A program made the position numbers and the translations under genes. The notes beneath the pieces were generated by a model. That model searched no databases and was not told the origin of the DNA. It worked only from the letters and a program-made list of their open reading frames with translations. Positions 8,172 to 16,585 of a stretch of DNA of 64,000 nucleotides are shown here, piece by piece; the stretch's first letter is position 1, and each line of letters opens with the position of its first letter. Source of the stretch: Neiella litorisoli (GTDB lineage: Bacteria; Pseudomonadota; Gammaproteobacteria; Enterobacterales; Neiellaceae); NCBI RefSeq assembly GCF_014773395.1, contig NZ_JACXAF010000026.1:1-64000 (forward strand), read 5' to 3'.

Positions 8172-9794
8172 CTAAACCTTAAATTGGCCAGTCACGGAAG
8201 TGAGTTTTTGCGTCACCGAGCGAATTGCTTGGCTGATTTGATCCAGCTCTGATGTACTTGTCGTCGCCTGATGAGCCATTTGTTGAATTTCGTCAACTAA
8301 ATCCTGAATTTGTTGTGATGTCTGGTGTTGTTCACCTGTGGCCGTCGCGATCTGGTCATTCACTACGGTAATGGCCGCGACTTTTTCGGTGATAGTTGCC
8401 AGCGATTGACCGGCCGAAGAAGATTGTTGAACACTGCTGGTGGCCATTGAATTGCCGCGATCCATGGCTTGTACCGCTGATTTCGCTGTGGTTTGTAATT
8501 CTTCCAGTACCGATTGAATTTCGTGTGTTGATTCTTGAGTGCGCGAGGCGAGGGTACGGACTTCATCGGCAACCACTGCGAAGCCGCGGCCTTGTTCGCC
8601 AGCTCGAGCAGCCTCAATGGCGGCGTTCAATGCCAATAGGTTGGTTTGATCGGCAATGCCGCGAATGGCCTCAAGAATGTCACCGACATTGTTGGTGTAA
8701 CCCTCTAAGTCGGCAATGACCCGAGCAGTTGACTGCATCTCAGTGGCAAGCAAATTAATCGATTCAATGGTGGAGTTGACCACGGCACTGCCTGATACCG
8801 CCTCTTGGTCGGCTTTGGAAGCTGCTTCAGATGCGTCTGAAGCGTAATCTGCAATGTGTTTTACCGAGCCAAAGAGCTCATTTAACGCGTGAGTGGTTTG
8901 GGTTATTGCTTGTCCTTGCGAGCCAATTTGTTCGTTTGTTTCGGTGCTGGCTTGGGCCAATTGATCGGCGACGCGGCTCAGCTCGTCAATAGTGCTGAGC
9001 GCTTCACTTAAGCTCTGCTGCATTTTATCGAGGAACAAATTAAAGAAGTGCACCAGTTTCGCCATCTCATCACGACCGACATATTCCAGTCTTACGGTCA
9101 TGTCACCGTCACCCTCCGCAATGTCGCGCAGTGAGCGGGTCAATTGTTTTAGGTTGGTCGATATCTTGGCGCTAATCACCAAGGTAATGGCAACAATTAC
9201 CAAAATGGCGATGATGCCGGTGATCAAGGTCGTTTGCAGACTGGTCTCGCCGCGCTCATTGAGTTCTTCGATTAACGCATCGAATTTAGCTTGGCTTTGT
9301 TGCTGGAAATTTTCCAACAAGCCCTGCAGCTCATTTAACTTATTGGCGGTTTCTGCGGCTTTCGCGCCAATGGTTGCAAAGTCTGCCGTGCCGTCAATCA
9401 TCGAGGCTGCGATGGCTCGCGATTGCTGGTAGTAGTCTTTGGCTTGTTGTTCTATTTGCGATACTTCATTCGCCCTGTAGGTGACGAGTTGTTTTTGGCT
9501 GGCGAACGATTTTAGCAAGGCATCAAATTGTTCATCTGTCACCTGTAGCGATTCTTCATCGCCGATGGTGACCGCGGTGTTAAGCCCTTCAGCAATCCGT
9601 TCGAGCTGTACATTGTTAAATGTAGCGCGCTCTAAAACGGGGTAATAAATGGTGCTGACTTCGTGAAGAATTTGATTGGAACGGTTAGCCGCCGAAGCAC
9701 TAACAAACATTAAAATTAGGAATCCGATTAATGCGAAGATACTAATCAGAAAGATTTTATTTCGAACAGAGAGATAGTTCAGAAACGTCATCAA
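8172..9794 (-). CDS. methyl-accepting chemotaxis protein
   Basis: A 540-residue transmembrane chemoreceptor. TM1 is near 13-34 and TM2 near 190-210. The periplasmic region between them (about 150 residues, helical) fits a four-helix-bundle sensor. HAMP follows at about 212-265, then the MCP signalling domain with the conserved hairpin tip, including [20 protein letters not shown] near residues 390-410 and [12 protein letters not shown] after it. No C-terminal CheR/CheB tethering pentapeptide is seen; the end is GQFKV. It lies upstream of the porin and phosphate-binding-like genes on the same strand. A functional unit in which the binding protein presents a ligand to this receptor is possible but not shown. 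Confidence 0.93.
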   Translation of the reverse strand: MMTFLNYLSVRNKIFLISIFALIGFLILMFVSASAANRSNQILHEVSTIYYPVLERATFNNVQLERIAEGLNTAVTIGDEESLQVTDEQFDALLKSFASQKQLVTYRANEVSQIEQQAKDYYQQSRAIAASMIDGTADFATIGAKAAETANKLNELQGLLENFQQQSQAKFDALIEELNERGETSLQTTLITGIIAILVIVAITLVISAKISTNLKQLTRSLRDIAEGDGDMTVRLEYVGRDEMAKLVHFFNLFLDKMQQSLSEALSTIDELSRVADQLAQASTETNEQIGSQGQAITQTTHALNELFGSVKHIADYASDASEAASKADQEAVSGSAVVNSTIESINLLATEMQSTARVIADLEGYTNNVGDILEAIRGIADQTNLLALNAAIEAARAGEQGRGFAVVADEVRTLASRTQESTHEIQSVLEELQTTAKSAVQAMDRGNSMATSSVQQSSSAGQSLATITEKVAAITVVNDQIATATGEQHQTSQQIQDLVDEIQQMAHQATTSTSELDQISQAIRSVTQKLTSVTGQFKV

Positions 9795-10227
9795 GGGCTC
9801 CGGTCACCAGCAATCCTTGCTAAATATTTGTTAAAGGTATGATGTTTAACGCGGATTCTAGCATGTAGTATTCATTACCCCTAGTTAAATCTACGTTAAC
9901 GCACTGTTATCGTTAGCTTATAGCGTAGAACTGATTTTTCATTTATGGAAATAAAGTTATCGGCGGTATTCAATAGTTAGACATGTAGCAACTTTCACTC
10001 TCGGCTTATTTACTTTTAGTTGAGAATAGTTGCTAAAAAGATGACGTTTGGTGCGCTTTGTTAGACTAATTGTTTGACGACTAATATTAATTATTAATGG
10101 TGGAATGTAGTTATTTTGTGGCTTTTATGTGAGCTTCTCTTTTGGTCTGACCAGATAAAAATGCCTTATCGCTTTCAACATGGAATCAATGGGGAATAAC
10201 GAATAAGGCAAAAGGTTGGGGTAACTA
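9795..10227. other. gene-free AT-rich intergenic region
   Basis: These 433 bases lie between the start of the chemoreceptor gene and the end of the serine-hydrolase gene, both on the minus strand. I see no convincing coding frame, tRNA or strong terminator hairpin. The part next to 9794 must hold the chemoreceptor promoter. The rest is AT-rich with no repeat that I can recognise. Confidence 0.5.
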
Positions 10228-11034
10228 TTATTTGCTTTGGTTTTGTTCGAGTTGGTTGAAGAAACGCAGTGTTGTAGCGATATGGCGATTCCAATAAGGC
10301 CATTCATGGCCGCCGGAATAAACACTAAATTCGTGCTCAATATTGAGTTCAGATAAGTGTTTCGATAGTTCCATGTTACTGGCGAATAGTGAATCTTCCT
10401 CACCACAATCCATTCGCAGCGGCGCAACCTTGGCTCGATTGCGGCTAAACCAATGCAGCAAGTCGGCTTCATTGGCATCTGCGCATTGGTAATCACTCAC
10501 CGGATACTCAACAAACTGTTGCAAATCGGCCAGTGACGTCACCGATGAGTGCGCTGACAAGCCAGCGAATCGCTCAGGGTATTTAGCACCGAGCCGCAAG
10601 GTGCCGTAGCCCCCCATAGATAATCCGGTCAGATAAACGCGGCTGTTGGTGGTCACGCACTGGCAATGCTCAACGGCCGTATCAATCACGTCATCAACAA
10701 TCCAGCGCTCAAAATTACCTTGTGGCAGAGGTAGATAGGCTGAGCCTTCCCAAAGGCCGCCGTCAGAGGGCATCACCAACACAAAATCACCCAAGCCTTG
10801 TGCTTTAAGCTGTTGATAGACTTGATGAACGCCGCCTAAGCGCATCCACACCCAATGTGAACCATAAACGCCATGCAGCAGCACAACGATAGGTACGTCG
10901 GTTTTGCCGCTTGCCACCGAGTTGTAAATACTGATGTCGCAGCGGCCTTGAATGTGGCTGCTGTTGACTGTGATGGTCGAGACATTGGCTTCGCTATATG
11001 CCGTATCCGACACTTCGAGTCGCTGGATCGCCAT
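10228..11034 (-). CDS. alpha/beta serine hydrolase (esterase D / S-formylglutathione-hydrolase-like)
   Basis: A 268-residue cytoplasmic alpha/beta hydrolase of the putative-esterase (esterase D/antigen 85) family. Visible are the oxyanion motif LLHGVYGSH near 53-60, the nucleophile elbow GLSMGG with Ser139, a likely catalytic Asp near 214 (CGEEDSLF) and His243 in GGHEWPYW. The family includes S-formylglutathione hydrolases and tributyrin esterases. It starts 2 bp after the alcohol dehydrogenase gene on the same strand, so the two are translationally coupled. A co-conserved serine hydrolase is known beside the algal 6-O-methyl-galactose P450 demethylases. Here it may process an aldehyde- or ester-derived intermediate, but its real substrate is not evident from sequence. 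Confidence 0.85.
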   Translation of the reverse strand: MAIQRLEVSDTAYSEANVSTITVNSSHIQGRCDISIYNSVASGKTDVPIVVLLHGVYGSHWVWMRLGGVHQVYQQLKAQGLGDFVLVMPSDGGLWEGSAYLPLPQGNFERWIVDDVIDTAVEHCQCVTTNSRVYLTGLSMGGYGTLRLGAKYPERFAGLSAHSSVTSLADLQQFVEYPVSDYQCADANEADLLHWFSRNRAKVAPLRMDCGEEDSLFASNMELSKHLSELNIEHEFSVYSGGHEWPYWNRHIATTLRFFNQLEQNQSK

Positions 11035-11036
11035 AG

Positions 11037-12155
11037 CTAGTCCTGCCCTTGATCGAATACCACAACACCCTTGGCTATCCGTCCGTTCAGCATGTCATCA
11101 AAGGCTTGCTCCATTTGCTCAAGGGTGTAGGTTTTGGTCACCAGTTCATCGAGCTTCATTTGTTTGTTGTCATAAAGGCTCAGAATGCGGCTGAAATCGC
11201 GCTCTGGATTGCACATGCCATACAGTGGGTTGATGTACACCTTGTCCCATTCGAATAGCTCGCAGTCAAAGTCAATGCGCTGTTCAATGCCACTGACTTG
11301 TACTGCCGTACCGGCGCTACGAATGAGAGTTAATGGTGCCGAGCCAAGTGCAGGGATGGCGGTGCACTCAAAGGCATAGTCAGCGCCGCGATTGTCGGTA
11401 AGAGCTTGTACTTGTTGTTTGACATCGATGAAATCCAAATCGCCTTTGTCGGTAATGACACCGTGAGTTGCACCAAACTCTTTCGCTTGTGTGAGCCGCT
11501 CCTCATTAATGTCGATGGCAATAATTTTGGCTGCACCGGATTGTTTGGCCGCTTGGATCACGTTTAGGCCTACGCCGCCACAACCGATTACGCACACGCT
11601 ACTGCCCACTTTGACATTCGCTGCATTGACCACAGAGCCCCATCCTGTCATCACCCCACAACCGATAATTGAGGCTGATTCAAACGGAATGTCGCTGTCA
11701 ATTTTCACCACGGCTTGAGTTTTTACCACGGCATATTCGCTCATGGTGCCCAGGTGAAATGAGCGCTCAATCGGACTGTCGTGGTGATGGCTACTGTCAA
11801 GGTGAGCATGGCCCTTTAAGTCACAGCCGCACACCGGCGAGTTGTTTTCGCAAATGTGCAGATTGCCTTCGCGACATTGAAAACATTCGCCACAGGGAAT
11901 CGCCCAGTTGAGAATAACCTTGTCGCCAACGGCAAGCTCGGTGACATCTGGGCCGATCGCATCAATGATGCCGGCACCTTCATGGCCAACAATAAACTCT
12001 TTATCCCAGTTTTGAATACTGTCCCAATCGGTGTGGCAGATGCCGGCTGCCATGATTTTGATTCGGACTTCACCGGCTGCCGGTTCGCCTACGGTGATTT
12101 GTGAGACTTTGTAGTCGCCTCGGCCATTCGAAATAAGCGCTTTTACTTGTTTCAT
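11037..12155 (-). CDS. zinc-dependent class III-like alcohol dehydrogenase
   Basis: A 372-residue medium-chain Zn alcohol dehydrogenase. Catalytic zinc ligands are visible in GICHTD (Cys38 region), GHEGAG, and a later Cys in GCGVMTGWG. The structural zinc site is CGECFQCREGNLHIC. The Rossmann motif GCGGVGLN and the following acidic AIDINEER indicate NAD preference. A His-rich insertion (HLDSSHHHDSP) lies near residue 118. It resembles glutathione-dependent formaldehyde dehydrogenases in overall class. It is the first gene of a two-gene operon with the serine hydrolase and is divergent from the AraC regulator. Formaldehyde or a related C1 product of P450 demethylation is the attractive substrate, but this is inference. 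Confidence 0.9.
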   Translation of the reverse strand: MKQVKALISNGRGDYKVSQITVGEPAAGEVRIKIMAAGICHTDWDSIQNWDKEFIVGHEGAGIIDAIGPDVTELAVGDKVILNWAIPCGECFQCREGNLHICENNSPVCGCDLKGHAHLDSSHHHDSPIERSFHLGTMSEYAVVKTQAVVKIDSDIPFESASIIGCGVMTGWGSVVNAANVKVGSSVCVIGCGGVGLNVIQAAKQSGAAKIIAIDINEERLTQAKEFGATHGVITDKGDLDFIDVKQQVQALTDNRGADYAFECTAIPALGSAPLTLIRSAGTAVQVSGIEQRIDFDCELFEWDKVYINPLYGMCNPERDFSRILSLYDNKQMKLDELVTKTYTLEQMEQAFDDMLNGRIAKGVVVFDQGQD

Positions 12156-12262
12156 GTTTCTCTCGTTGGTTGGTCAGAGGTATTGTTATTCAGCCGTTGC
12201 ATTTTCATTTGCAGGTCATTTACCCTGTCAATGTTGTTGGCCATTTAATGTTTCGGGTGTTT

Positions 12263-13126
12263 ATGAAAGACGTCTATTGCGAACCTTTTTGTATTGAAAA
12301 AGGTCACCAATTTGAAATTCATCACGTCAGTTATAAAGCCCATGATCCGTATTCCTGTTATTTCCATTTTCATGAAGTTCACGAATTTATTCTGTTTGAC
12401 GATATCGATGGTGATTATTTTTATAGTCAGGGCCGTTCAAAGTTGGCCAATGACGATATCGTTTTTACGCCGGCATTAGAAAATCATGATTTTGAAGTCT
12501 CCAATGCCGCAAAGTCTTGGTATATCTTGCAAGTTGAACCTGGCTATTTTCAGGCTAATGGCCTTGACCAATGGCAACTGCTATTTAAGCAAGGCGTTCA
12601 TTTACGGTTACCACAACAACACATTGCTGAGGTCAAGCAGCTGGCTCGTTGGCTGCTTGAAAGCTATCAGCAAGATCCGTTAAGCGAAAAAAGCACGACA
12701 TTGCTCAAGCTGTTGATCATCTGGATCGCTGAACATGGCCAACCGGTAAAGCGCGATGTGATTGCGCCGATGCACCACATTGCCGGATTCGATAAACTCA
12801 AGCCGGTGATGCTGAAATTTCAGCAAGACAGTGCAACCTATTTGTCAATGACCGAAGCCGCTGCAATGTGCCACTTATCGGCTTCTCACTTTTCTCGTTT
12901 ATTTAAAAAAATATATCGTCTTAGTTTTTCCGAATATTTACTGCGTTATAAGTTGTATAAAGCAGCACGATTATTAAGTTCTGGTCACCAGTCCATTGGT
13001 GATATTAGTGATGCACTTAACTTTTCAAGCACTTCACATTTCATTGCCCAATTTAAAAAACAGTTTTCAGTGACGCCGCTGCAATATCAGAAAAAAATTC
13101 AGATGCGTTTATCCGACTCCAAATAA
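12263..13126 (+). CDS. AraC-family transcriptional regulator
   Basis: A sugar-type AraC regulator of about 287 residues. The N-terminal cupin-like effector domain contains YFHFHEVHEFILF and a DDIVFTP segment. The C-terminal 100 residues hold two helix-turn-helix motifs (SMTEAAAMCHLSASHFSRLF, then IGDISDALNFSSTSHF). The frame is open back to 12170. I prefer the ATG at 12263 (MKDVYCEPF) because GGGTG lies just upstream and because this leaves about 107 bp of promoter space before the divergent dehydrogenase; ATG 12248 is also possible. It lies between the dehydrogenase-hydrolase pair and the P450 operon and converges on the reductase with a 16-bp gap, so it is the probable local regulator, responding to a methylated galactose or related sugar (inference). 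Confidence 0.9.
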   Translation: MKDVYCEPFCIEKGHQFEIHHVSYKAHDPYSCYFHFHEVHEFILFDDIDGDYFYSQGRSKLANDDIVFTPALENHDFEVSNAAKSWYILQVEPGYFQANGLDQWQLLFKQGVHLRLPQQHIAEVKQLARWLLESYQQDPLSEKSTTLLKLLIIWIAEHGQPVKRDVIAPMHHIAGFDKLKPVMLKFQQDSATYLSMTEAAAMCHLSASHFSRLFKKIYRLSFSEYLLRYKLYKAARLLSSGHQSIGDISDALNFSSTSHFIAQFKKQFSVTPLQYQKKIQMRLSDSK

Positions 13127-13142
13127 ACGCCAACAAAAAGCA

Positions 13143-14396
13143 CTAGCTGGTCAAATTTGCCAGATTCAGTTCGACACTGGCATCGACAATATTGGCCTTG
13201 TTCAGTGCCTGCTGAGTTTTGATGAGCTTGGTACCTAGCACATAAGCTTTGGCATGGTTGACGGCATCGACTGCAACGAGTTGGTCTTGTTTGAAGTACC
13301 AGACTGAGAACTTGTTGGGCTCCGGCTCTTGTCGTTTGATGGCTTCGTCGTGGTCATCCGATAAGCCAACCATTTGTAACTTGACGTCATATTGATCGGA
13401 CCAAAACCAAGGGATTGCATCGTAAACCTTGGCTTTGCCACACAGGTGAGCGGCAGCGACTTTGGCCTGATCGACTGCGTTTTGAACCGACTCTAAGCGA
13501 ATCTTCCGGTCATAATGGGGGTTGTGATGGTAGCTGCAGTCACCAATGGCATAAATCTCAGGATTGCTGGTTTGGCCGTACTGATTCACTTCAATGCCGT
13601 TATTGAGCTGGATCCCAGCTTGCTCTGCTAAGACTGTATTGACCCGCACGCCAACGCCAATGATGATTAAATCAGCAGCTATTTCACTTCGATCCGAGCA
13701 GCGAACAATATCGCCATGGGGGCCAGGCTGAATGGCCTCAACCTGTTTATCGGTGGCGATGTTAACCCCGTGTTGCTGATGCAACTCAGTGAAAAATTCT
13801 GACATCTGGGCTGTGGTGACGCGGGCCAGAATGCGGCTTTCGCGCTCAATTACCGTGACATCTGCCGCCATTTTTCGAAGCGATGCCGCTGTTTCCAAGC
13901 CGATGTAGCCGCCACCAATGACCGCAACACGGCAACGGTTTTGCGCTGCCAACTGGTTGTAGGCGTCGCGAATACGATTGACGTCTTCGGCGTTGCGCAG
14001 AGTAAAGACGTGCTTCGCAGAATTGAGTCCGCTGATTGGTGGCACAAAAGCGCGGGCTCCGGTCGCCAAAATTAACTTGTCGTACCCGAGTTGTTCACCG
14101 CCGCTTAGCGATAACTGTTTGGTTGTCGCATCAAGCCGCTCAACGACAACGCCTAACTTGAGCTCAATGTTGTGTTGCTGATAACTGACGGCGGGTTTGA
14201 GCAAGTGGCTGCTGATGTCATCATCCGACGTCAAGTAGGCTTTTGACAGAGGCGGCCTGTGATAGGGCAGGTTGCTGTCGCCATCAATGAGGACGATTGG
14301 TCCGCTCCAGCCTTCTTTACGCAGAGCGAAGGCGGCATTGACGCCGGCATGACTAGCACCAATGATGACGCAGGTTTGGTTTAGATCATCAGACAT
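13143..14396 (-). CDS. FAD-dependent ferredoxin reductase of the P450 system
   Basis: A 417-residue flavoprotein of the putidaredoxin/rubredoxin reductase type. It passes electrons from NAD(P)H through FAD to the adjacent [2Fe-2S] ferredoxin. The FAD-binding motif is IIGASHAGVNAA near 12-23. LPYHRPPLSKAYL is typical of ferredoxin reductases of oxygenase systems. A second Rossmann motif VIGGGYIGLETAASL lies near 160, and an FAD-closing IYAIGDCSYH near 290. It is the last gene of the P450-ferredoxin-reductase operon, 45 bp after the ferredoxin. It is the only reductase in the window suited to this role. Confidence 0.92.
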   Translation of the reverse strand: MSDDLNQTCVIIGASHAGVNAAFALRKEGWSGPIVLIDGDSNLPYHRPPLSKAYLTSDDDISSHLLKPAVSYQQHNIELKLGVVVERLDATTKQLSLSGGEQLGYDKLILATGARAFVPPISGLNSAKHVFTLRNAEDVNRIRDAYNQLAAQNRCRVAVIGGGYIGLETAASLRKMAADVTVIERESRILARVTTAQMSEFFTELHQQHGVNIATDKQVEAIQPGPHGDIVRCSDRSEIAADLIIIGVGVRVNTVLAEQAGIQLNNGIEVNQYGQTSNPEIYAIGDCSYHHNPHYDRKIRLESVQNAVDQAKVAAAHLCGKAKVYDAIPWFWSDQYDVKLQMVGLSDDHDEAIKRQEPEPNKFSVWYFKQDQLVAVDAVNHAKAYVLGTKLIKTQQALNKANIVDASVELNLANLTS

Positions 14397-14441
14397 AACA
14401 AGATTCTTCGTTGAGACGGTTGTTGTTTTTTGTTGTCGGGA

Positions 14442-14750
14442 TTAACCGGCAACGGTAAGGGTGACGCCGTCGAGTTGCTCGCTGATCTCGATTTGGCAAC
14501 ACAGACGGCTGTACTCGTTTGCATTGTCATCAAGCTCAAGCATGTCCTGCTCAATTTCGCTGGCGGCACCTACTTTGGCGACGTCTTCGGGAGCTACATG
14601 AACGTGGCAGGTGGCACATGAGCAAACACCGCCGCAGTCACCATCAATACCGGCGATATTGTTGCTGACCGCCAATTCCATTACCGAGCCTTGCTCAGCT
14701 TCTAAGGTCACCGATTCGTTGTCTGGGGTAATAAACGTAATTTTTGCCAT
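14442..14750 (-). CDS. [2Fe-2S] ferredoxin (adrenodoxin/putidaredoxin type)
   Basis: A 102-residue adrenodoxin-type ferredoxin. Cluster ligands are in CGGVCSCATC and the distal Cys of RLCCQIE near residue 87. Length and motif match redox partners of class I bacterial P450s. It lies 36 bp downstream of the P450 and 45 bp upstream of the reductase, so it would shuttle single electrons between them. It differs from the plant-type YfaE ferredoxin near 40.8 kb. Confidence 0.93.
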   Translation of the reverse strand: MAKITFITPDNESVTLEAEQGSVMELAVSNNIAGIDGDCGGVCSCATCHVHVAPEDVAKVGAASEIEQDMLELDDNANEYSRLCCQIEISEQLDGVTLTVAG

Positions 14751-14786
14751 GATCGTTATCGCTCTATGTTGATTAATTGGATGGGT

Positions 14787-15944
14787 CTAGTTGCCAGTGA
14801 AAGTGACATTGAGGCTGTGGAAGCCGACTTTGCGCTGGAATTGCTGCCAATCCTCGATGTTTTCTTGACAGTCGTGGATGTCAATTCGGGCGACTTTCGC
14901 GGCCAACTGAGTCAGTAAGATCTGCAGAATCTGGCGAGCGTGGGTCGCGCCCAAGCAGTTGTGGTGGCTAAAACCGAATGCCACATGAGGATTGACCTTG
15001 CGATCCAGTTTGACCTCGTTGGGTGAGTCAAACACGGTCTCGTCTCGGTTGGCCGAGGCCCAACATAAGGAAATGCGGCTGTCGGCTTTGGCTGCGTGTT
15101 GACACACTTGCGAGTCTTCGGTCACCACGCGGCCCATATGGGTGAGCGGCGAAAAATAGCGCACTAATTCTTCTACCGCTTTGCCGGTATTTTCTGGGTG
15201 TTGCTGGATGTAGCGAAGCGATTCTGGATGCTCAGCAAAATAAGCGATGGTATTGGTGACCGCATTGATCACCGTATCGCGACCGCCGGCGAAGGTTAAA
15301 ATCATCACTCCTTTGACTTCTTCTTTGGTCAACTTGCGACCTTGAAAATCACTATTAAGCAGCACGGAATATAAATCGTCTGTTGGATTTGCCGCTGCTC
15401 GCTCGATTTGTTGATCAATGTAGTCGTACAAGATGTTGGCTTTAGAAGCATCTAAGGCACTGTCTTCGCTGCGAAATACATGGGTGCCCCAACTAATCCA
15501 GGTGTCAGATTCGGCAAATGGCGTATTCAATAGCAGGGTTAGCGCTCGCGACTGCAGGCATAAGGCAAACTCTTCGACCACTTCAACCCGATCTTGCTGG
15601 ATGACATCATCAATAAGTGAGCCGATGATGTCGCTGAGCTGGGCTTGGTACGCTGGCTCCAATGGCCGTTTAAACCAAGGCTCGACGACGGCGCGGTAAT
15701 CGCCATGGTCAGGTGGGTCGACCTCAAACGGAATTTGTCGGGTATCGCGAATGTTCACTTCGGAAGGGACAACAATTCGACCCGCTTCGGCGCCAGATTG
15801 AAATTTTTGCCATTGATGGGCACACTTGCGGACGTTCTTTAAACCCAGCACCATAGTGACTGGATCGTTTTGGTCATCGATGGTGCTGACGCCATCGGTC
15901 TGGCGGGCTTGCTCAAAAGGATCTGGAAATTCGCTGCGGTTCAT
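14787..15944 (-). CDS. cytochrome P450 (probable sugar O-demethylase)
   Basis: A 385-residue soluble bacterial P450. The I-helix oxygen-activation motif is FAGGRDTV near 214. The ExxR salt-bridge motif is ELVR near 255. The heme-thiolate loop is FGFSHHNCLG near 330, with Ser where Gly is usual. No membrane anchor is present. It heads an operon with its ferredoxin and reductase. With the neighbouring dehydrogenase, serine hydrolase and AraC regulator it matches the gene set of CYP236A-type enzymes from marine algae degraders, which oxidatively demethylate 6-O-methyl-D-galactose, releasing formaldehyde. The family placement is from recall of motifs and context, not an alignment, so the substrate is a strong hypothesis rather than an observation. 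Confidence 0.9.
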   Translation of the reverse strand: MNRSEFPDPFEQARQTDGVSTIDDQNDPVTMVLGLKNVRKCAHQWQKFQSGAEAGRIVVPSEVNIRDTRQIPFEVDPPDHGDYRAVVEPWFKRPLEPAYQAQLSDIIGSLIDDVIQQDRVEVVEEFALCLQSRALTLLLNTPFAESDTWISWGTHVFRSEDSALDASKANILYDYIDQQIERAAANPTDDLYSVLLNSDFQGRKLTKEEVKGVMILTFAGGRDTVINAVTNTIAYFAEHPESLRYIQQHPENTGKAVEELVRYFSPLTHMGRVVTEDSQVCQHAAKADSRISLCWASANRDETVFDSPNEVKLDRKVNPHVAFGFSHHNCLGATHARQILQILLTQLAAKVARIDIHDCQENIEDWQQFQRKVGFHSLNVTFTGN

Positions 15945-15968
15945 CGTGCCCCTCGTTATTTTTATTTC

Positions 15969-15982
15969 TTGATCTACATCAT
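15969..15982 (-). promoter_or_regulatory. FNR/CRP-like palindrome before the P450 operon
   Basis: The bases read TTGAT-N4-ATCAT, one mismatch from the FNR consensus TTGAT-N4-ATCAA. The site lies 25-38 bp before the P450 start. That is too close to the start codon for class II activation, so if real it would block rather than activate transcription. Repression of an oxygen-using enzyme without oxygen would make sense, but a single near-match is weak evidence. Confidence 0.25.
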
Positions 15983-16165
15983 TTAAATGTCATTTTATTG
16001 GCGAATTTTTCACTAAAATAGGCTTTTTTCGGCCAAAAATATCATCTATATGCTCTATCTGGCCTTAGTGTGAACTGCCGCACTTGTTTCTGATTGTTAA
16101 CAAAGTTGGCAGTAGGTAGTTGGCGAAGAGGAGATTTGGAAGTAAGAGCAATCGATATCACAATA

Positions 16166-16195
16166 AAAAAGCGATGCGCTGAGGCATCGCTTTTC
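16166..16195 (-). terminator. intrinsic terminator downstream of ybjQ
   Basis: A hairpin with stem GCGATGC/GCATCGC and a 5-6 nt loop, flanked by A-tracts and T-tracts on both sides, so it can work in both directions. On the minus strand it gives six T after the stem, 27 bp past the ybjQ-like stop. Confidence 0.8.
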
Positions 16196-16222
16196 GGTTG
16201 TGACGAAGGGCTGAAGAAAACG

Positions 16223-16543
16223 TTATTTGAATTTAACCGCGGTGCCGCTGACACTGACCATCATCATGCCGCCTTGCTGGCCGACGACTTCGTAGTCGAT
16301 GTCAATGCCGACGATGCCATCGGCTCCGAGCGCCTTGGCTTTTTGCTCCATTTCGTCAAAGGCGATTGCGCGGGCTTTGCCCATTTCTTCTTCATAAGCG
16401 CCAGCACGGCCGCCAACAATGTCACGAATGGCGCCGAAAATATCTTTAAAGATATTGGCGCCCAAAATGGCTTCACCAACGACCACATCGAGGTAGTCGC
16501 TTATCTCTTTACCCTGAACAACCGAAGTAGTGGTTTTCAGCAT
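16223..16543 (-). CDS. YbjQ/UPF0145 family protein
   Basis: A 106-residue small protein of the YbjQ (UPF0145, DUF74) family, which forms pentameric rings of unknown function. Typical features are the start [14 protein letters not shown], the segment [31 protein letters not shown], and [14 protein letters not shown]. No signal peptide is seen. It is 42 bp downstream of sbcB on the same strand and is followed by a strong terminator, so it may be cotranscribed with sbcB. Function cannot be given from sequence. Confidence 0.9.
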   Translation of the reverse strand: MLKTTTSVVQGKEISDYLDVVVGEAILGANIFKDIFGAIRDIVGGRAGAYEEEMGKARAIAFDEMEQKAKALGADGIVGIDIDYEVVGQQGGMMMVSVSGTAVKFK

Positions 16544-16585
16544 GTCAGACTCCGTTCTATCAATTAACTGATTGAGTCACTGAGC

